Assembly (NCBI GenBank): GCA_001574975.1
Contig: KQ965788.1
Location: 222,943-286,942, forward strand
Direction of reading: 5' to 3'
Source: Gonapodya prolifera JEL478
Lineage: Eukaryota > Monoblepharomycota > Monoblepharidomycetes > Monoblepharidales > Gonapodyaceae
Length of the DNA stretch: 64,000 nucleotides
Shown in pieces: positions 1 to 12,114 of the stretch. The position numbers and the translations under genes were made by a program. Below the pieces are notes generated by a model that saw nothing but the letters and a program-made list of their open reading frames with translations, made no database searches and was not told the origin of the DNA. Numbering within the stretch: position 1 is the stretch's first letter; each line of letters starts with the position of its first letter.

Positions 1-3000
1 CACGTCCGCCGAGAGCCCATTCTCGTCAAGAAGGACGTAGTAGTGCGCCGGGCTACACACGCTCCATTCAGTTCACGTCCATCAGCCTCACAGAAACGGA
101 AAAATCCTCACCGACTCGTTCCCTGGATACCAGCGTGACTCATAAGGAAGAAATCGAACTCATACGGGTGCGTAATCGTCGTGTCCACCACGGTTCCTGG
201 CATGGCGTTTCCAGACCTGTCCGTGTTGTTTGGACCGGGATTGTCCACAAAGATCTTGGTCTTGTGGCGTTTCGTCATCACCGTCTGAGCGATAACGGGC
301 GAACGTCAGCAAAGGTTGAAAACAACATCGCATCGCATCTCAAACATACAAAGGTGATCTTGGGGTTGTACCCTTGCTCCAAGCTTTGACACGCTCTCTT
401 GACGGCCTTGATCTCTGAGTCGAAGACCGTCTGGAACTGGCCCTAGAAGATGACAAAATAATGACTTATTACTGAGAGACCAATGAAGAGGACGTAGAGT
501 GCACACCTCGGATACTCCATCGCGGTAGAAAAGAATCCTCTGCGGCTTTCGCGATTGGTTGGCGCGGTAATACGCGATGAGGGTATCTTTCATCTGTATT
601 GTGAGTAACAGAGAGATTTCGTGGCGGATTCTTTCTTGGAAAGAAAAGTGTCTCGTACTCACAATGCCTTGCATGTCTTCGATTACTTCGGTTTTGTTCG
701 ACTATATCAATTCAAATGCGACCATTAGACTATGTTCTTGGAACAGCAGTATTAGGTGCCGTGACAAACCTGAAGTCGGACAGTGGGGAAGTACTTGGTG
801 AGTGGTGGGTCAATCGTTGATACCTGGGGATCAAAGATGAGTGGTTCACTCCACCAACATTCGCGCTTGCGAAAGATACTCACCACGGCCGCAATACTTG
901 GCATATCGTCAGACCTTGTGAAGTGAGTGACGTCCGCTCCGACCACGAAAGTGTCAAGGCCCTTCACGAACTCGGCGGGTGGCTCTGATGGAATTCAAAT
1001 AATTTCGTTTGTGAAAATGATGCATATTTGTAGACACTCCGCGATACTCACCGAGGAGTCTCTGGTTAATTCCGCCGAGCTTTGTGTTCACTTTGAGGGA
1101 CACATTCGCCAAGTACTGTTGGAGACGGCTGCGATTGGGGCTCTTGCAGTTTCGGGCTTGCATTACTTGGCTAAAGAGGGAATGGCAAAGGTAAGGTTTA
1201 CGGTCTCCGAAACGTTACTCAAATGAACAACGTACCTTGGCATTCCAACTTCCCGATCCATCACAGTCTTGGTGAGCTCATACTACACGGGCGAAAATGG
1301 AAGAGCGTCAATACACAGACGACGTCGCGTTTTGTGGCTCAATTCTCACCGTGTGCCTGACGTTGACAATGAACATGATTACAACCGGGGGCTTTCCTTG
1401 AAAAACTTGGGTGCAGCGTTGCTGTACATTATGCACTGCCGACAGCAAGCTTTGCCTATTAACTTCACGTCCCATTCTGACGTAAGCAACCTCTTCGGCT
1501 ACACAAAAACAAGGCAAACCCTGTAAGATCATTGAAAATTGCAATGTGACAAAATGTGCAAACCATTGCCGATCTGCATTCCAGTTTCACTCCATATCCC
1601 TCGGAGCTCCGTGTCAAAGTTCCACAAAGCACCCTCGTCCATGTCTCGCTCTCCACACATAAGCACATATCCGTAGCTTGGCATCGCAGCAGGGGCAAAG
1701 TATGCCGTTCGAATCAAGTTCCACGCTCCACCTCTTGGGTCTACTTGCTTTCCACGACCATACGCCAGCATCGGCTGTGACAGAACACGAGCATCAACGC
1801 GAACCATTCTGTTGTCGACGTCAACGTCAAGTGCTTTCAGGTGTGGGTTGTTTTTTAGGTCCAGTGAAACCATTGCCTTTTCGATGGCTTGCTTCTTGTC
1901 TTGGGGTCGCTGCGTAGAGGCTTTTATCATCCCTGAGCGATCGTTCCCTGACATTTCGCCTAGATGAAGTTGTGAGAGTAAGTTTCAAGCTAGCAGTATT
2001 GACATCATGTATGTCGTTCTTCAATGAATTCTTACCAGTGTATCTGTTACCCTCTGTGATACGACAAACTTCCATTGGGAAGAACGTGTCGCCTTGTGGC
2101 CCAGAAGAACGGAGCAGGTTGATGTTGGGGAACCGAAGCCTCATGTTGTACGTCTTCATGAAATAGTCCGCCACAGATATAGTCGTTCCATTGTGGTCGA
2201 ACCTTTTGGAATGGTGAATATTCAGCGGGGTTGATCACGATGACGAAAAGAAAATTTACGAACTTCAGCTCCGCCGCGCTCTTGTCACTGACACCTCGGA
2301 TGACTTTCTTCACGTAGTCATTTCCATTCGAACCGACTTTCCTGTGCAGCAGCTCAACCTTGGCACTGCGTAACCTCATTTCAAGTGTTCGACGTTCACC
2401 CGCGTTGAGTTTTCGGTCCGGAGTAGATTGCGGAATCACCTCTCGCATGAATGCAAGTACGTCTTGAGCTTTGAAGACAGAAGTGAAGGAAACTGGCGAA
2501 AGACCGAGCAATGCTTTAGAATTTCGTTCCTTTGAGGAGACCGCAGGCACTCACTGTCCACATTTATCATCAGAAGGCCGTTCTTTTTCGCCTTTGCTCC
2601 AGAAGTGGGATATACTCCCGAGCCTTCGGTCAACCTAGCACTCTGAAAGACGCCGCGCCATATCTCAAGTCCTCCTCCGATGGAAACCGCGTTCGCAGGT
2701 GTAAAGAGGGAGCGGCCAATGAGATGGGTCGTTGCGGACCTCAAGGCATTCTGCCTCAAGAAGAGGTCCAAGATCGTGAGCGACAGAAGTGGGACTTCTC
2801 GAGACGCCGCTGGTATATCTGGCGAAAGGTACGTCGCAAATTGGGACAGCGACACGGTTGGAGGGTCCGTCGGCTGAAGAACTAGGGATCAAGAAAAATC
2901 ATTGTATTCAAAGAGGAGACAACAACAAAATATACTAGATTCTCGATGTTTTGACTTCCTTTGTAACTCACTGACGGTGTACTCTCCGGCCGAATCACCC

Positions 3001-3927
3001 TTCTCAACAGTAACGGGCCGGCTGTATTCTCTTGCTCCACCAGGGAATCTCAATTGACCTGTAGTGTAAAGATTCTTCCTTCCATCGTATGCATAGAGGA
3101 CATCTTGAGCGACTACGCCACGGTTCTTGTTGAAGAGCTCCTCGATGATGCCTCTGTCCGAAGCAGTTCCAAATTCAGCACGAAAACGTCATTGAGACCG
3201 AAGTAAGACCGACAAATACCTGTTACGTCGCATAATCTCAATTTCTCGACCATTCTTGTCGTTCACGGTGACATCGTACTGTTCAAGACAACAATGAGGA
3301 AATCTGCCCGGATATTCAGAGGCAATCGAAAATGTACTACTTACGTGAAATACCTCCATCGAAGGGGCGTTGCGAATCTGAGGGAGTTCATGCGAGCCAG
3401 AAGTTGGCATGGGAGTGGCGCAAAAGAACTTGAAAAGGGATTTCGGATCAAATCACAATCACAATCAAACTTACCGCAAAGTAGTTTGAGGAAAGCTGAG
3501 CTTTTGTTCCCAGACTTCCATAGGTAGGTCTTAGTGCGAACACCCGACCGGTAGCTTGCTGAAACCCAGGGCCCTGCTGGCGAATAGCGACTGTCGACTC
3601 CCGAGAACGTGCCGGAGTTGGGAAGGTTGCCTCTTTAGTCTCAACTGCCGACGGTCCTGCTTCACCACGAGGGGTGTGAGGCAGAGAGCTTCTTGGTGAT
3701 GCGATCGGAGTCGGACCAGCTGGGCCCGCTCCTGCTGATGCCTCAAATGCATGCTCTTGACGCTCTTCGCCGTAGCCTTCGCGTGCTGCCCCTCTGCCCC
3801 TCGGCGCACCCCCACGACCTCCAGCAGAGTATCCCTTTCCACCCACTGCGGATCCTCCACCTCCTCGCTGACCCTCTCCTTGGGGTCCTCCGTAGCCACG
3901 GCCGCGCCCTCGACCCTGGTCGCTCAT
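1..3927 (-). CDS. Argonaute (RNA interference slicer), 3' end cut by window edge
   Basis: Argonaute binds small guide RNAs and cleaves or silences matching transcripts. Conserved blocks are read through several introns on the minus strand. The start at 3927 opens a Gly/Arg-rich tail (RGRGRGYGG and similar, about 3750-3925). The N domain follows (SSNYFAV, YDVTVNDKNGREIEI, about 3200-3490), then the linker block GGGLEIWRG near 2670. The PAZ end (YNMRLRFPNINLL, FFPMEVCRI) lies near 2050-2150 and the L2 linker near 1750-1950. In PIWI, ANVSLKVNTKLGGIN lies near 1100, GADVTHF with the first catalytic Asp near 920, and LFYRDGVSE with the second near 520. YEFDFFLMSHAG lies near 150, and PAHYYVLLDENG with the catalytic His is at the window edge, so slicer residues appear kept. 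The last few dozen residues lie outside. An upstream in-frame ATG exists, but Met at 3927 best fits the Gly/Arg-rich start. Exon ends are approximate. Confidence 0.93.
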
Positions 3928-4462
3928 GTTTTCGATGTCACCTTTGTTTCGGTGGATTGACGAACGGCCGCTGTATGAGAGTGGTGGAGCGTAAGGGACT
4001 GAGTTATTCAAACAAGAAAGAGTTCATGATGGCATGCGCCATTTAGCGCGTCGTAATCACCTCTGGTTGTGGCGGTTTGAATGTTTGAGTTTTGGTGACA
4101 CAAAACGCGCTTACCCTCGGCTCAGCACATTTACTTGAATGAAAAAAAGATTAAAATTTCACAATATACTGCTGTATTTAACTCTTTTCATAATAACCGC
4201 ATAATTAGCAGAATGCTTGAAAATTTATTGTCGAAGGATTTGATATCACGTACCCTTTCCACTCCGAAGGCAGTCGAGTCGTCTACTCGCCTTTCACGTT
4301 CCGCAGAACAAGCGAACGCCATAGAAAGCGAACATTTGGCTTCCCTTAAAAAGGACTGTCACCCTGCAGGTTTGAGTTCGAATCCTCGGACATTTATATT
4401 TGCTACCCCGTCTCAAATGACTATCCTATACTGTAAAAATGTCAGTCAAACACCAACAATCG
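3928..4462. other. Spacer upstream of Argonaute, no gene seen
   Basis: About 535 bases lie between the 3' end of the CTR9 gene and the Argonaute start, both on the minus strand. The part near 4130-4220 is A/T-rich. No ORF with a recognisable domain was found on either strand. It presumably holds the Argonaute promoter and 5' leader and the CTR9 3' end. A B-box-like stretch near 4375 was examined for a tRNA and rejected. Confidence 0.5.
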
Positions 4463-7400
4463 TTAATCTTCGTCCATTTTGTCGAGGGTAGCGTCGTCTG
4501 CATCCTGCGGATCCGATTCCAAATCACCCGTGAACGATGTCTCCCGTGAATTCCTCACAGAGTCGCTCCCCAATGGCCCAGATTCCATTTTTCCTATCGT
4601 AGAGTACTCATCCATTTGGCCTCCAAGGTCATCCTCACTGTCAGATCCGAAGAGATCCTTTTGTTCGGCATCCATCTTCAAATCATCTCCCGAAAGGGGT
4701 GCTACTTTGAGGTCTTGATCGTCTTCGTCTTCAGTATCCGCTTTCCTCTTCAGCCTTCTTCGTGAAGGTGCCTTTGCTTCTGTACCGCCTCCATCTTCAT
4801 CTTGGTCGTCCTCCACAATTCGCTCATCCGACAGACCACTCTTCTTGCCGGACTTGACCTTGGTCTTCTTTTTCTTGCCCTCCTTTCGTCCGGAACTGGT
4901 AGGCTCGACTTCTGGCTCACTCTTCGGCTCACGTTCTGCCTCTTCTTCTTCGTCCGCAATAAATCCGTCATCCTTTTTCTGCATCCACACTAATGTGAGA
5001 AGAGTGCTTTTATGGTGAATTTGAGAGAGACTATTCACCTTGCGCTTCTTGGTCTCCCTCGCAGCAGCCTCTTTTCGGCGCTCGCGTTCTTGACGCTCCT
5101 TTTCATCTCTCGCACGCATATCCTCTTTTAAGCATAAAGCGTAAAAAATCAAGACAAAGAAAATGCGGCGTGTCCAAACTAGAAAGTAGACAGGTAGAGC
5201 AACCGAAGAATCTCACCTCGAAGTTTCTCTTGCTTTTTGGCAGCCTCCTCCATCATGGTACGGCGATGAGCTTCGGCCTTCGAACGCTCTACCTCATCGA
5301 CTTCCTTCTGTTTCTTAAGTTCGGCCTCTTTGGCAGCTGCAGCTTCTCTGAATCGCTTCTCTCGTTCGTATTCATGCCGCTCCTGACTCTTGATCTCCCT
5401 GTCCAGAGCTTCTCCAAGCTTATCACAGTCTTTCTTGCTCGCCTCGAGCTTGTCTTTGGAAGGAAGCTGGGATAGAATGGCTGGAGGCGCCATTGACTTG
5501 TTGGAGGGGTCCTTCCTTGCTGCGTCATAGGACTTCTTGGCGGCATCAACCGCTTTCTCCAGCCAGCTGAAGCGAGATCGTGCAAAAGCAGTCCAAGATC
5601 GTGCTTGTTGTAGCTGCGGTCGTGTGCGGGTATCTTTTGAAGAAGTCACGACGATCCGAGCATGATGTTGCATGACTACGGCAAGGTCGTACAGCAAGAT
5701 TTTGTCCGTTGGAGAGAATCGCAACGCCTTTCACCCGATGAAATATTGGGGTCAAATCGTATGAAACGAGCATTATAATTGATCCCACTCACCTTCTGAA
5801 TGTTGCGCAAAGCAAGAACCATGTACTCGGCCTTCTTCTCCTTCTCCGCATGAATGAAATGGGCTCTTGCCAGAGCTTGGTAAAAGTACGCATCACGCAA
5901 ATGAGGGTGTCGCTTGCCAAACATTTCAAACTGCATTAAGGAGGGTTTCAAATACATTAGATCTTGACTTTATGAGCGATCTGACGTGCATTGACTTACA
6001 AGAGATACGGCCACCTCATACTGCTTCAACTCGATACACACGAGACCCAAGTTCATCAGAACCCAAGGAACGTCTGGCGCAAGTTCTCGAACAGATTCGA
6101 AAATCTCCTTCGCCTCGGCGTACTTTCCGTCCTCGGCCAAAGCAATGCCAAGACCCATAGCGGCATAAGCATTCTTGGAGTCCACTTTCAGGGCACCAGA
6201 AAATTGACGGACGGCACGAAGGAGGTCTTGGGTTTTCTGTTGGCGCAAAAAGACCTTAGAAGACGTTCACCTGACGAGCAACTGTGGAAGATAAACGGGG
6301 TACCTTCTCCTTGTTTGACTCATTCCTCACTGTCGCAAGCCATTCGTTTCCAAGTTGAACCATCGCATACGGATCGTTTACTTTATTGTCCACCACAATC
6401 TTCTCGAACGTGCGTCTGCTGATCTTGTACTGGTTCGTCTGACGCTGAAGCTCTCCTAGCATGAGCCACGCCTCGACGTGAGACGGATCGTTTGAGAAGA
6501 CGTCCTTAAAGTGATCTTCAGCTTCGGGTGCGTGGTTTTGTGAGAGTTCAATGGCACCGAGCCTGAGTGATGCTGTGAACAAATGAGGTATGTTTTTGTC
6601 GAAGGAACTGATCACCTCATGAAACGATCGCAGCTCACCATCGAAGTACAGCGGATGTTGATCCAAAATCTGCTTGTATCGTTCCTTCGCCCGGTCCACC
6701 TCACCCCTCGCCTCATTCAACCTCGCGATATTGTACCGAATCGTCGTGATAGAATCCCTGGTTGCGACATCCGTAATCCCCGCCGACGCTGCATGCGACA
6801 AACCTCTCGAATAATACGCCTCGGCCCTGTCCAAGTTTCCCGGTGTGCTGGTATCCAGATGTGCCAGTACAGCGAGGTTGTTGAACAGCGGGAGAGGTAT
6901 CCGCGCGCCCGGTGTCTCCTCCAGGATTATCAAAGCCCGCTCGCTTGCGGCAAAGGCATGTTTGACGTCGCCTTGTTTTTGCCACACTTCAGCAAGCTCG
7001 AGGCACAGCTCAGCGTCGTCCAGAAGATCAAGATCCATCCCCTTGAAAGTCGAAGCAGAGCGAGACTCGTACTTCTTGACGAGAACGCGGCTCAGCACTT
7101 CCCATTTGTCGAGGGCCTTGGTAGAGTCGGAGCATTGAGTGTACGTGGAGATGGCCAGCTGCAACAAGCAAAATTGTGAAGGTGGAACACATCCTGTCAT
7201 GAACGAAGGATTGCTCACCTTGAGCACGTCGATATCCTCGGGTTTCGCCTCCAGGACCAACTCTAGCTCCGCGGCGGCCAGCGTCGGCTCCCCTCTTTGC
7301 AATAGCACTCTCGCCATCGCGAAGCGTGCTTTGACCATCCTCTGATCCTTCGCCAAGGCAGCTCTGTACAAGTTCTCTGCCTCACTCCACCGCCCAGCAC

Positions 7401-8708
7401 GGTGTTCCAGCTTCGCCCTCTGGAACTGCGCTTCCGCCTGAAGGGCGGTCACTTCGGAAGTGTCGTGTGCCGCTCGCAAGTGCGTCCGAGCCCGGTCCAG
7501 ATCGTCCTTCGCTGACGCCACCACCCCACTAAACAACGCGACAAGGGCGTTGGCAGAAACTGTGGGGTCGCCCCGCTCGGCTGCAGCGAGAGATGCAAGG
7601 TGGCGCACCGCCCTATCCAGCGCGGGTTTCCCCTTGGCGTGTCCCTCCGCCGCGCTGACCCGCTTGTACTCGTTCATGTCCATTTGCATCAACAGGGAGC
7701 GTGCGGCGAGCGAGGGAGGGTTCAGCTCCAGGGACCGATCAAAGGCCTTGCGGGCCAGGTCGACGTGGCCGAGACGAAGGAAGCACATCCCGATCCCGAG
7801 GCGTGGGTCTGGCGTGGTAAGGCTCGGATCGATTTGGAGCGCGCGTTGAAATAGGGGGAGTGCGGATTTGAAGTCGGCACGGTAGAAGAAGATGCAGGCC
7901 TAGTTCCGACGGGAGGTGGCAAGATGTTAGCTTCAAGGACAGAAGACCACCGAAAGTTCGTCCGCTCCTCAAGTCCATTAACCCCGTCTCTCCCATCGTC
8001 CAACGCACCTGTCCAATCATCGCCGGCAAGCATTCCGGGAACCTATTCAACACACTGGCCATTTCCGACAGGGCCCTGTTGACCGCCTCGTCCCACGGCT
8101 TCCGCTCTCCCAGCAGCACGACCTGATTGAGCGACTTGACCATCTGCGTCACCAAGTTCCTGCTCTCGATGGCCTCGGCCGCGTTCACGGCCTGCGCGAA
8201 TGCCTGTGCCGACCCCGGTGCCCGCGCCTCGAACCGCGTGTGGTGGTGCGCCAGGGCGTCTTGCAGCAGCATGGTGGCGGGGCCGGGGATGTTGCGGGCT
8301 GAGATGATATGGAGGGAGTGTGGAAGATTGGTATGGTCTGAACTAGAGAGGGGAGGAAAGGAGGGACTGGCTAACTCACCAATAGCTTCGCTGACGCCCC
8401 TCTGAATAAAGGTCAGCGCCTTTGACACATGGTTCCTCTTGTAGCATTCAAGCTTTGCCGGGAAATTGTTGTGGAAGAGCGGTATGAATGGCGTTTGGGT
8501 TCAATCGAAAGAACATTGTGGGGACGGGACAAATGAACTCAACACCCACAGCGAATTGGAGGTAGAAGTTGAGCGGCGACGCCTCGTTTGTGAGCACATG
8601 GAGAACCTCGTCTTCGAACCCGTCGGAAATGTCATTGAGCGGGACTTCCAGAACCTCGTCGTTGTTGAGCGGGATTTCAATGGACTCGACGGGTGGAATC
8701 ACGCTCAT
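4463..8708 (-). CDS. CTR9: CTR9, TPR subunit of the RNA polymerase II Paf1 complex
   Basis: CTR9 is the TPR scaffold of the Paf1 elongation complex, which promotes histone H2B ubiquitination and transcription through chromatin in the nucleus. The N-terminus (SVIPPVESIEIPL, then NNDEVLEVPL) matches the conserved CTR9 start, which fixes the Met at 8708. A long helical-repeat region follows (about 8430-5180, with one 510-codon uninterrupted stretch at 6256-7788). It has many TPR-type units such as ALAKDQRMVKARFAMARVLL and YNIARLNEARGEVDRAKERY. The C-terminal part is a charged coiled coil rich in Lys/Glu/Arg (5730-5040), then an acidic tail with SDSEDD ending DKMDED and the stop at 4463. This order and the roughly 1,000-residue length are typical of CTR9. 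Several short introns interrupt it. No lesion was noticed. Confidence 0.93.
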
Positions 8709-9141
8709 TGTTGCCGACAGTCGATGAGAGCAAGCGAAGAGAAGGTGGAGGCGATCCTCGATCCCGCCGGTGCAGATAAAACGATTGTGGGCGGTGACTT
8801 CCCGACTTTTTGTGCACGTTCTGTCGAAGTCCCAGCGAGTCAATTCACCCTTCGACGACACACAACAGAGCTGCCTTGCACTAAGACGAGAAATGGCATG
8901 TATTTCACTTCATACAAAGTCGAACACAAAGTCGAAGCGAAGGTGGACAAACCTTCACCGGAAAGGGACCATATGGGACAAAAAGACGAAATGCACACAA
9001 AGAAAAGGATTCGCGGGTTTGACCCTTCTTTGGGCCGCTTGCTCTCATCTCGCGAGCGTTCCCGTCAGCTGTGGTCACACTTTCCCCCCCGTCCAGACTT
9101 CTTGCTTCCTTCTCTCCAACCTCTGCTGAGCCTGAATCACA

Positions 9142-10060
9142 ATGCAAGATCTTCCAGTCGAATCTCTGCAAGCCATCTTGCGTTATCTTAGGCCGAACGA
9201 TTTCTACAGAAGACAATCGTGTCTGCCGGGCGTTCCGTGAAACAGCTCGGAACGCTATTCCAGGTTGCCCCGATGGAAGAGTCGGAGTGTGCTGCAGTGT
9301 CCTTCTACGTGATAAACGACCTGACGAATCCGCACATCGGTCTCACTGGTTCAGGCCCCGCTACACAGCAGTACAGTACGGTGGAAGAGTGGTTTGGACC
9401 TGTCTTGCTGGGGACAGTGAATGGATAGACTTTCTTGCGATTAGGGTGGTGGAAGGTCGTGATGTGGCAAGAGGAGTTGACAACATACTCTTGAACAACT
9501 TCGAGTACTGCCTTCGAACCAACATTTCCTTGGCGGTGGACCAACTGCGCCTATCTTGGGACGATAAAGCAACAGCAATCAATGGATTGGCTGTAATGCG
9601 TTAAGCGGCTGAATGGATGGATGCCCGCGGTGTGAAGGAAGTCAGGATACCTGTAATGTTCTGTTGGAATTTGTCAAATCAGCCTCCGCGACTAACTCAG
9701 TGAATTCAATTGAATTGCTTGCATTATGTGATGAAAGCGATGCCAAATGCAGACACGTTGGTACCTTACGAGGTCCCTATCATGACCAACGAGGATGTTT
9801 CTACTCTTATCAACAATTATCACGGAGGTTGCTCACTGCAAGATTTGGTGTTTCCTATTCAGAAGAGCCTTGGCAGAACCAGAAGATCTAAAATGCAGAT
9901 TGCTGCTCTCCCTTCTGAAGATCTTTCCCAATCTTTGTACCATCAAACCACTGCCTATTGAAGCAGCTTTTGAACCATCTTATGATGAAATTACCAGCAC
10001 AAGGAATGTTCAAAAATCTGCTACAAGTGTCCGGGAGATTGGCTTTGTAATAAATCTCCA
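9142..10060 (+). pseudogene. Decayed F-box protein gene
   Basis: F-box proteins link substrates to SCF ubiquitin ligases through SKP1. The ATG at 9142 opens LPVESLQAILRYLRPNDFYR, a good F-box first half. The frame stops after about 32 codons. The second half, RVCRAFRETARNA, continues in another frame from about 9220, which indicates a frameshift. Further downstream, short ORFs in two frames contain stretches such as LLSLLKIFPNLCTIKPL (about 9900), the kind of leucine-rich text seen after an F-box in fungal proteins, but no single frame spans them. It runs up to a P450 relic on the opposite strand. A tiny intron could rescue the first frame change, but not the later ones. Confidence 0.5.
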
Positions 10061-10084
10061 GAATACGGGGAAGGAACTTCCGCT

Positions 10085-11040
10085 AGTGCAAGAACAGTTT
10101 CTCCCATGCGTTGCTCAGGGTATCTTTGAACGTTGGAGTGACTTGAGCAAGTGGAGTTCCACGTCCTCCGAGAACTTTTTACTGCTCGTCAAGGACGCGT
10201 TTAGCGAGAACAGGGTCTGCCCCGACTCGGAGAAGAAGCCATGCCATGTTCGCTTGGGTGTTGACCTTTACTCGAACAATGTCGTTGCAGATCAGGTGTG
10301 CGTGATCATGAGAAAACCAAATTCACTCTCACCTGTGCAGCGATGATCAATCCCCACACCTTGCGCACAATATCATAATAATCGACGTTGACATTTGCAT
10401 CCGCTGCAAATTCGGCAGCACGAATCAACATATCCAGTCCCGTTTGACCATTGGCAGTCCTCTTCGCTTTACGGTCTTTGACAGTCGCCTCGAAAAGAGC
10501 CTCCCACTCCTTGTAGTGCTGTTGCGTTTCCGCAACAGCCCTGCCTTATTGTACCACATTCGCGGGCTCTGTATGACCTGCTCGGGGTCCAGTAAGGGGG
10601 AAAAGTTTGATGAGTTGTCGCTGTTGGGGGCAAGATTTGTCGATTCCGATGAATTCTTGAAAGCCAAGCTCGAGAGCGAGACCTCAGGCGTCCGCAAAGA
10701 GGTCCGGGACAACTTGTGGCAGGGTCACAAGTTAGAGCTACTGCTCACGCTGGACCGAGATCATTTGTACCCACATCCTTCCGACCACGGTTTTTTTGCA
10801 AGTCATTTCAAAATCACGCTCTCGACATCCGCGAATGCATTTATTGGAGCAAAAGGTCCGAGAACAACCTCAGTGCCTTTCAGCAGGTCCAGTTGCTTTG
10901 ACGTATGATAAGCACTGGTCTTTCCGGGACCCATAATGACATAGGCTTTTCCAATATATGGCACCTGAGAATCAAGAGTTCGATAGCACCGCCGACATAC
11001 GATTCAATCAGTCAACCGACATCCGGGATGCCAAAGCTTC
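10085..11040 (-). pseudogene. Cytochrome P450 relic, copy 1 of a tandem array
   Basis: Scattered segments in shifting frames match the better-preserved P450 copy at 12115-13983. VPYIGKAYVIMGPGKTSAYH (near 10930) corresponds to the segment before helix B. LDPEQVIQSPRMWYNKAGLL (near 10550) is almost the same as the neighbour's LVDPEQVMQSPRMWYSKKGL. Blocks near 10370-10250 match its helix-I region (DYYDIVRKVWGL), and KVLGGRGTPLAQVTPTF (near 10140) matches its VLGGRGVPLAEVTPTM. Stop codons interrupt, one of them just before KVLGG. The K-helix and haem loop were not found, so the copy is also truncated at its 3' end. It cannot encode a working monooxygenase. Confidence 0.75.
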
Positions 11041-12114
11041 GGTACGTGTCATTGATTTTGCTCCCAAGTCCTTTTGACCGGAAAACCATGAGGGACAGCC
11101 AATACAATCGTCCTTTTGAAGAAGAAGTCTCGCCCCGAAGTATCACCGTTATGACGACTCCGTAAATCATTGCGGGATTGTGGATATCGCAAGTGGTGTC
11201 GTGTTGGCGAGGATAGGTATATCCAGGTATCGATCTGGTGAATCGGATCGCCAACAGCCTGCGTTTGTTTCCAAAAAAATGAAATAACGATTTTACGTGT
11301 AATTCATGCATATCGTCATGAACAGGAGATACTGCAAGGCACCCGTGGTTGGCCCTGGTTGGTCTCAACAGCAAATTAGGGCTGCGTCAACCATGGATCT
11401 TCGCACCCGTCACTCTCATGCCAAGGGTGAGGCTGGCGAGAGATCGTGGGCAGTGGACAAGGCTCGCCAGATCCAAGTACAGGCGGTGACGAAGAGTGGG
11501 TCGGAACTGCGGTGGAAGAGGTGTCGGGTTGTTGAGGCCCAGCTGAGGTGTGAACTGTGCGGTATAGACAAAGTAGCAACTGGAATCGAAAGCAACTCAT
11601 TTTTTCTTGGGTATGCGCAGTGCACAGATAACTGGTGCGAGGGGTTGTTGTTTGTAGAATATTGAAAGCTGAACGGCAAATGCTCGCAACCCCTTGGCCA
11701 CCGTGTGGGTTTTTTAATCATGCAACAGTAAGGTCGCGTGGTGTGAATGCGCGAATTCTTTTGGATGTGATCTCGCCGGTTGTAATTCACGTGGGAGGTG
11801 ACATCCCTTGTGCTGACGTCATAAGCAGCTGCTATTGTTGCACCACCACGAGCGTCTAACACGCGTTTGGCGGTGTGCAATGATTGGGAATCTTTCCAGA
11901 GTTCTTTTTGGGGGGGAGGGGGCGGGGGGGGGGGGGCAATAGTCGATCAACATCAAGGTTACGGTCTTGATTTACTTTTGGGGCATCTCTTTCGAGGGGG
12001 AGCCAAGACTCTCATTGATGCTGATGACGTCAGATCAAAAACAGATTCCTTCTATTTCCTTCTGTAGCAGACAAGTACACACCAAAGCTCGCGTCCATTT
12101 ACCCCAGCCACATC
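11041..12114. other. Gene-poor spacer with a long G tract
   Basis: No supported gene was found in this stretch of about 1.07 kb between two P450 copies. Open frames of up to about 154 codons exist on both strands (for example minus 11416-11880), but show no recognisable domain, lack plausible continuation and look random. The stretch holds a 27-base G-rich run at 11910-11936. It presumably includes the 3' flank of P450 copy 2. Confidence 0.5.
11910..11936 (+). repeat. Guanine homopolymer-like tract
   Basis: Twenty-five of 27 bases are G, broken only by one A and one C. Runs of this kind can form G-quadruplexes and are also prone to sequencing-length error. It lies in non-coding DNA between P450 copies 1 and 2. 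Confidence 0.8.

Noticed and set aside
4300-4400. tRNA-like B box (GAGTTCGAATCC) near 4375
   Set aside because: The T-stem does not pair, no matching A box or acceptor stem is found at the right distance, and no anticodon arm could be drawn.
6583-7179. 198-codon plus-strand ORF
   Set aside because: Antisense shadow of the CTR9 TPR region, which is strongly supported on the other strand.
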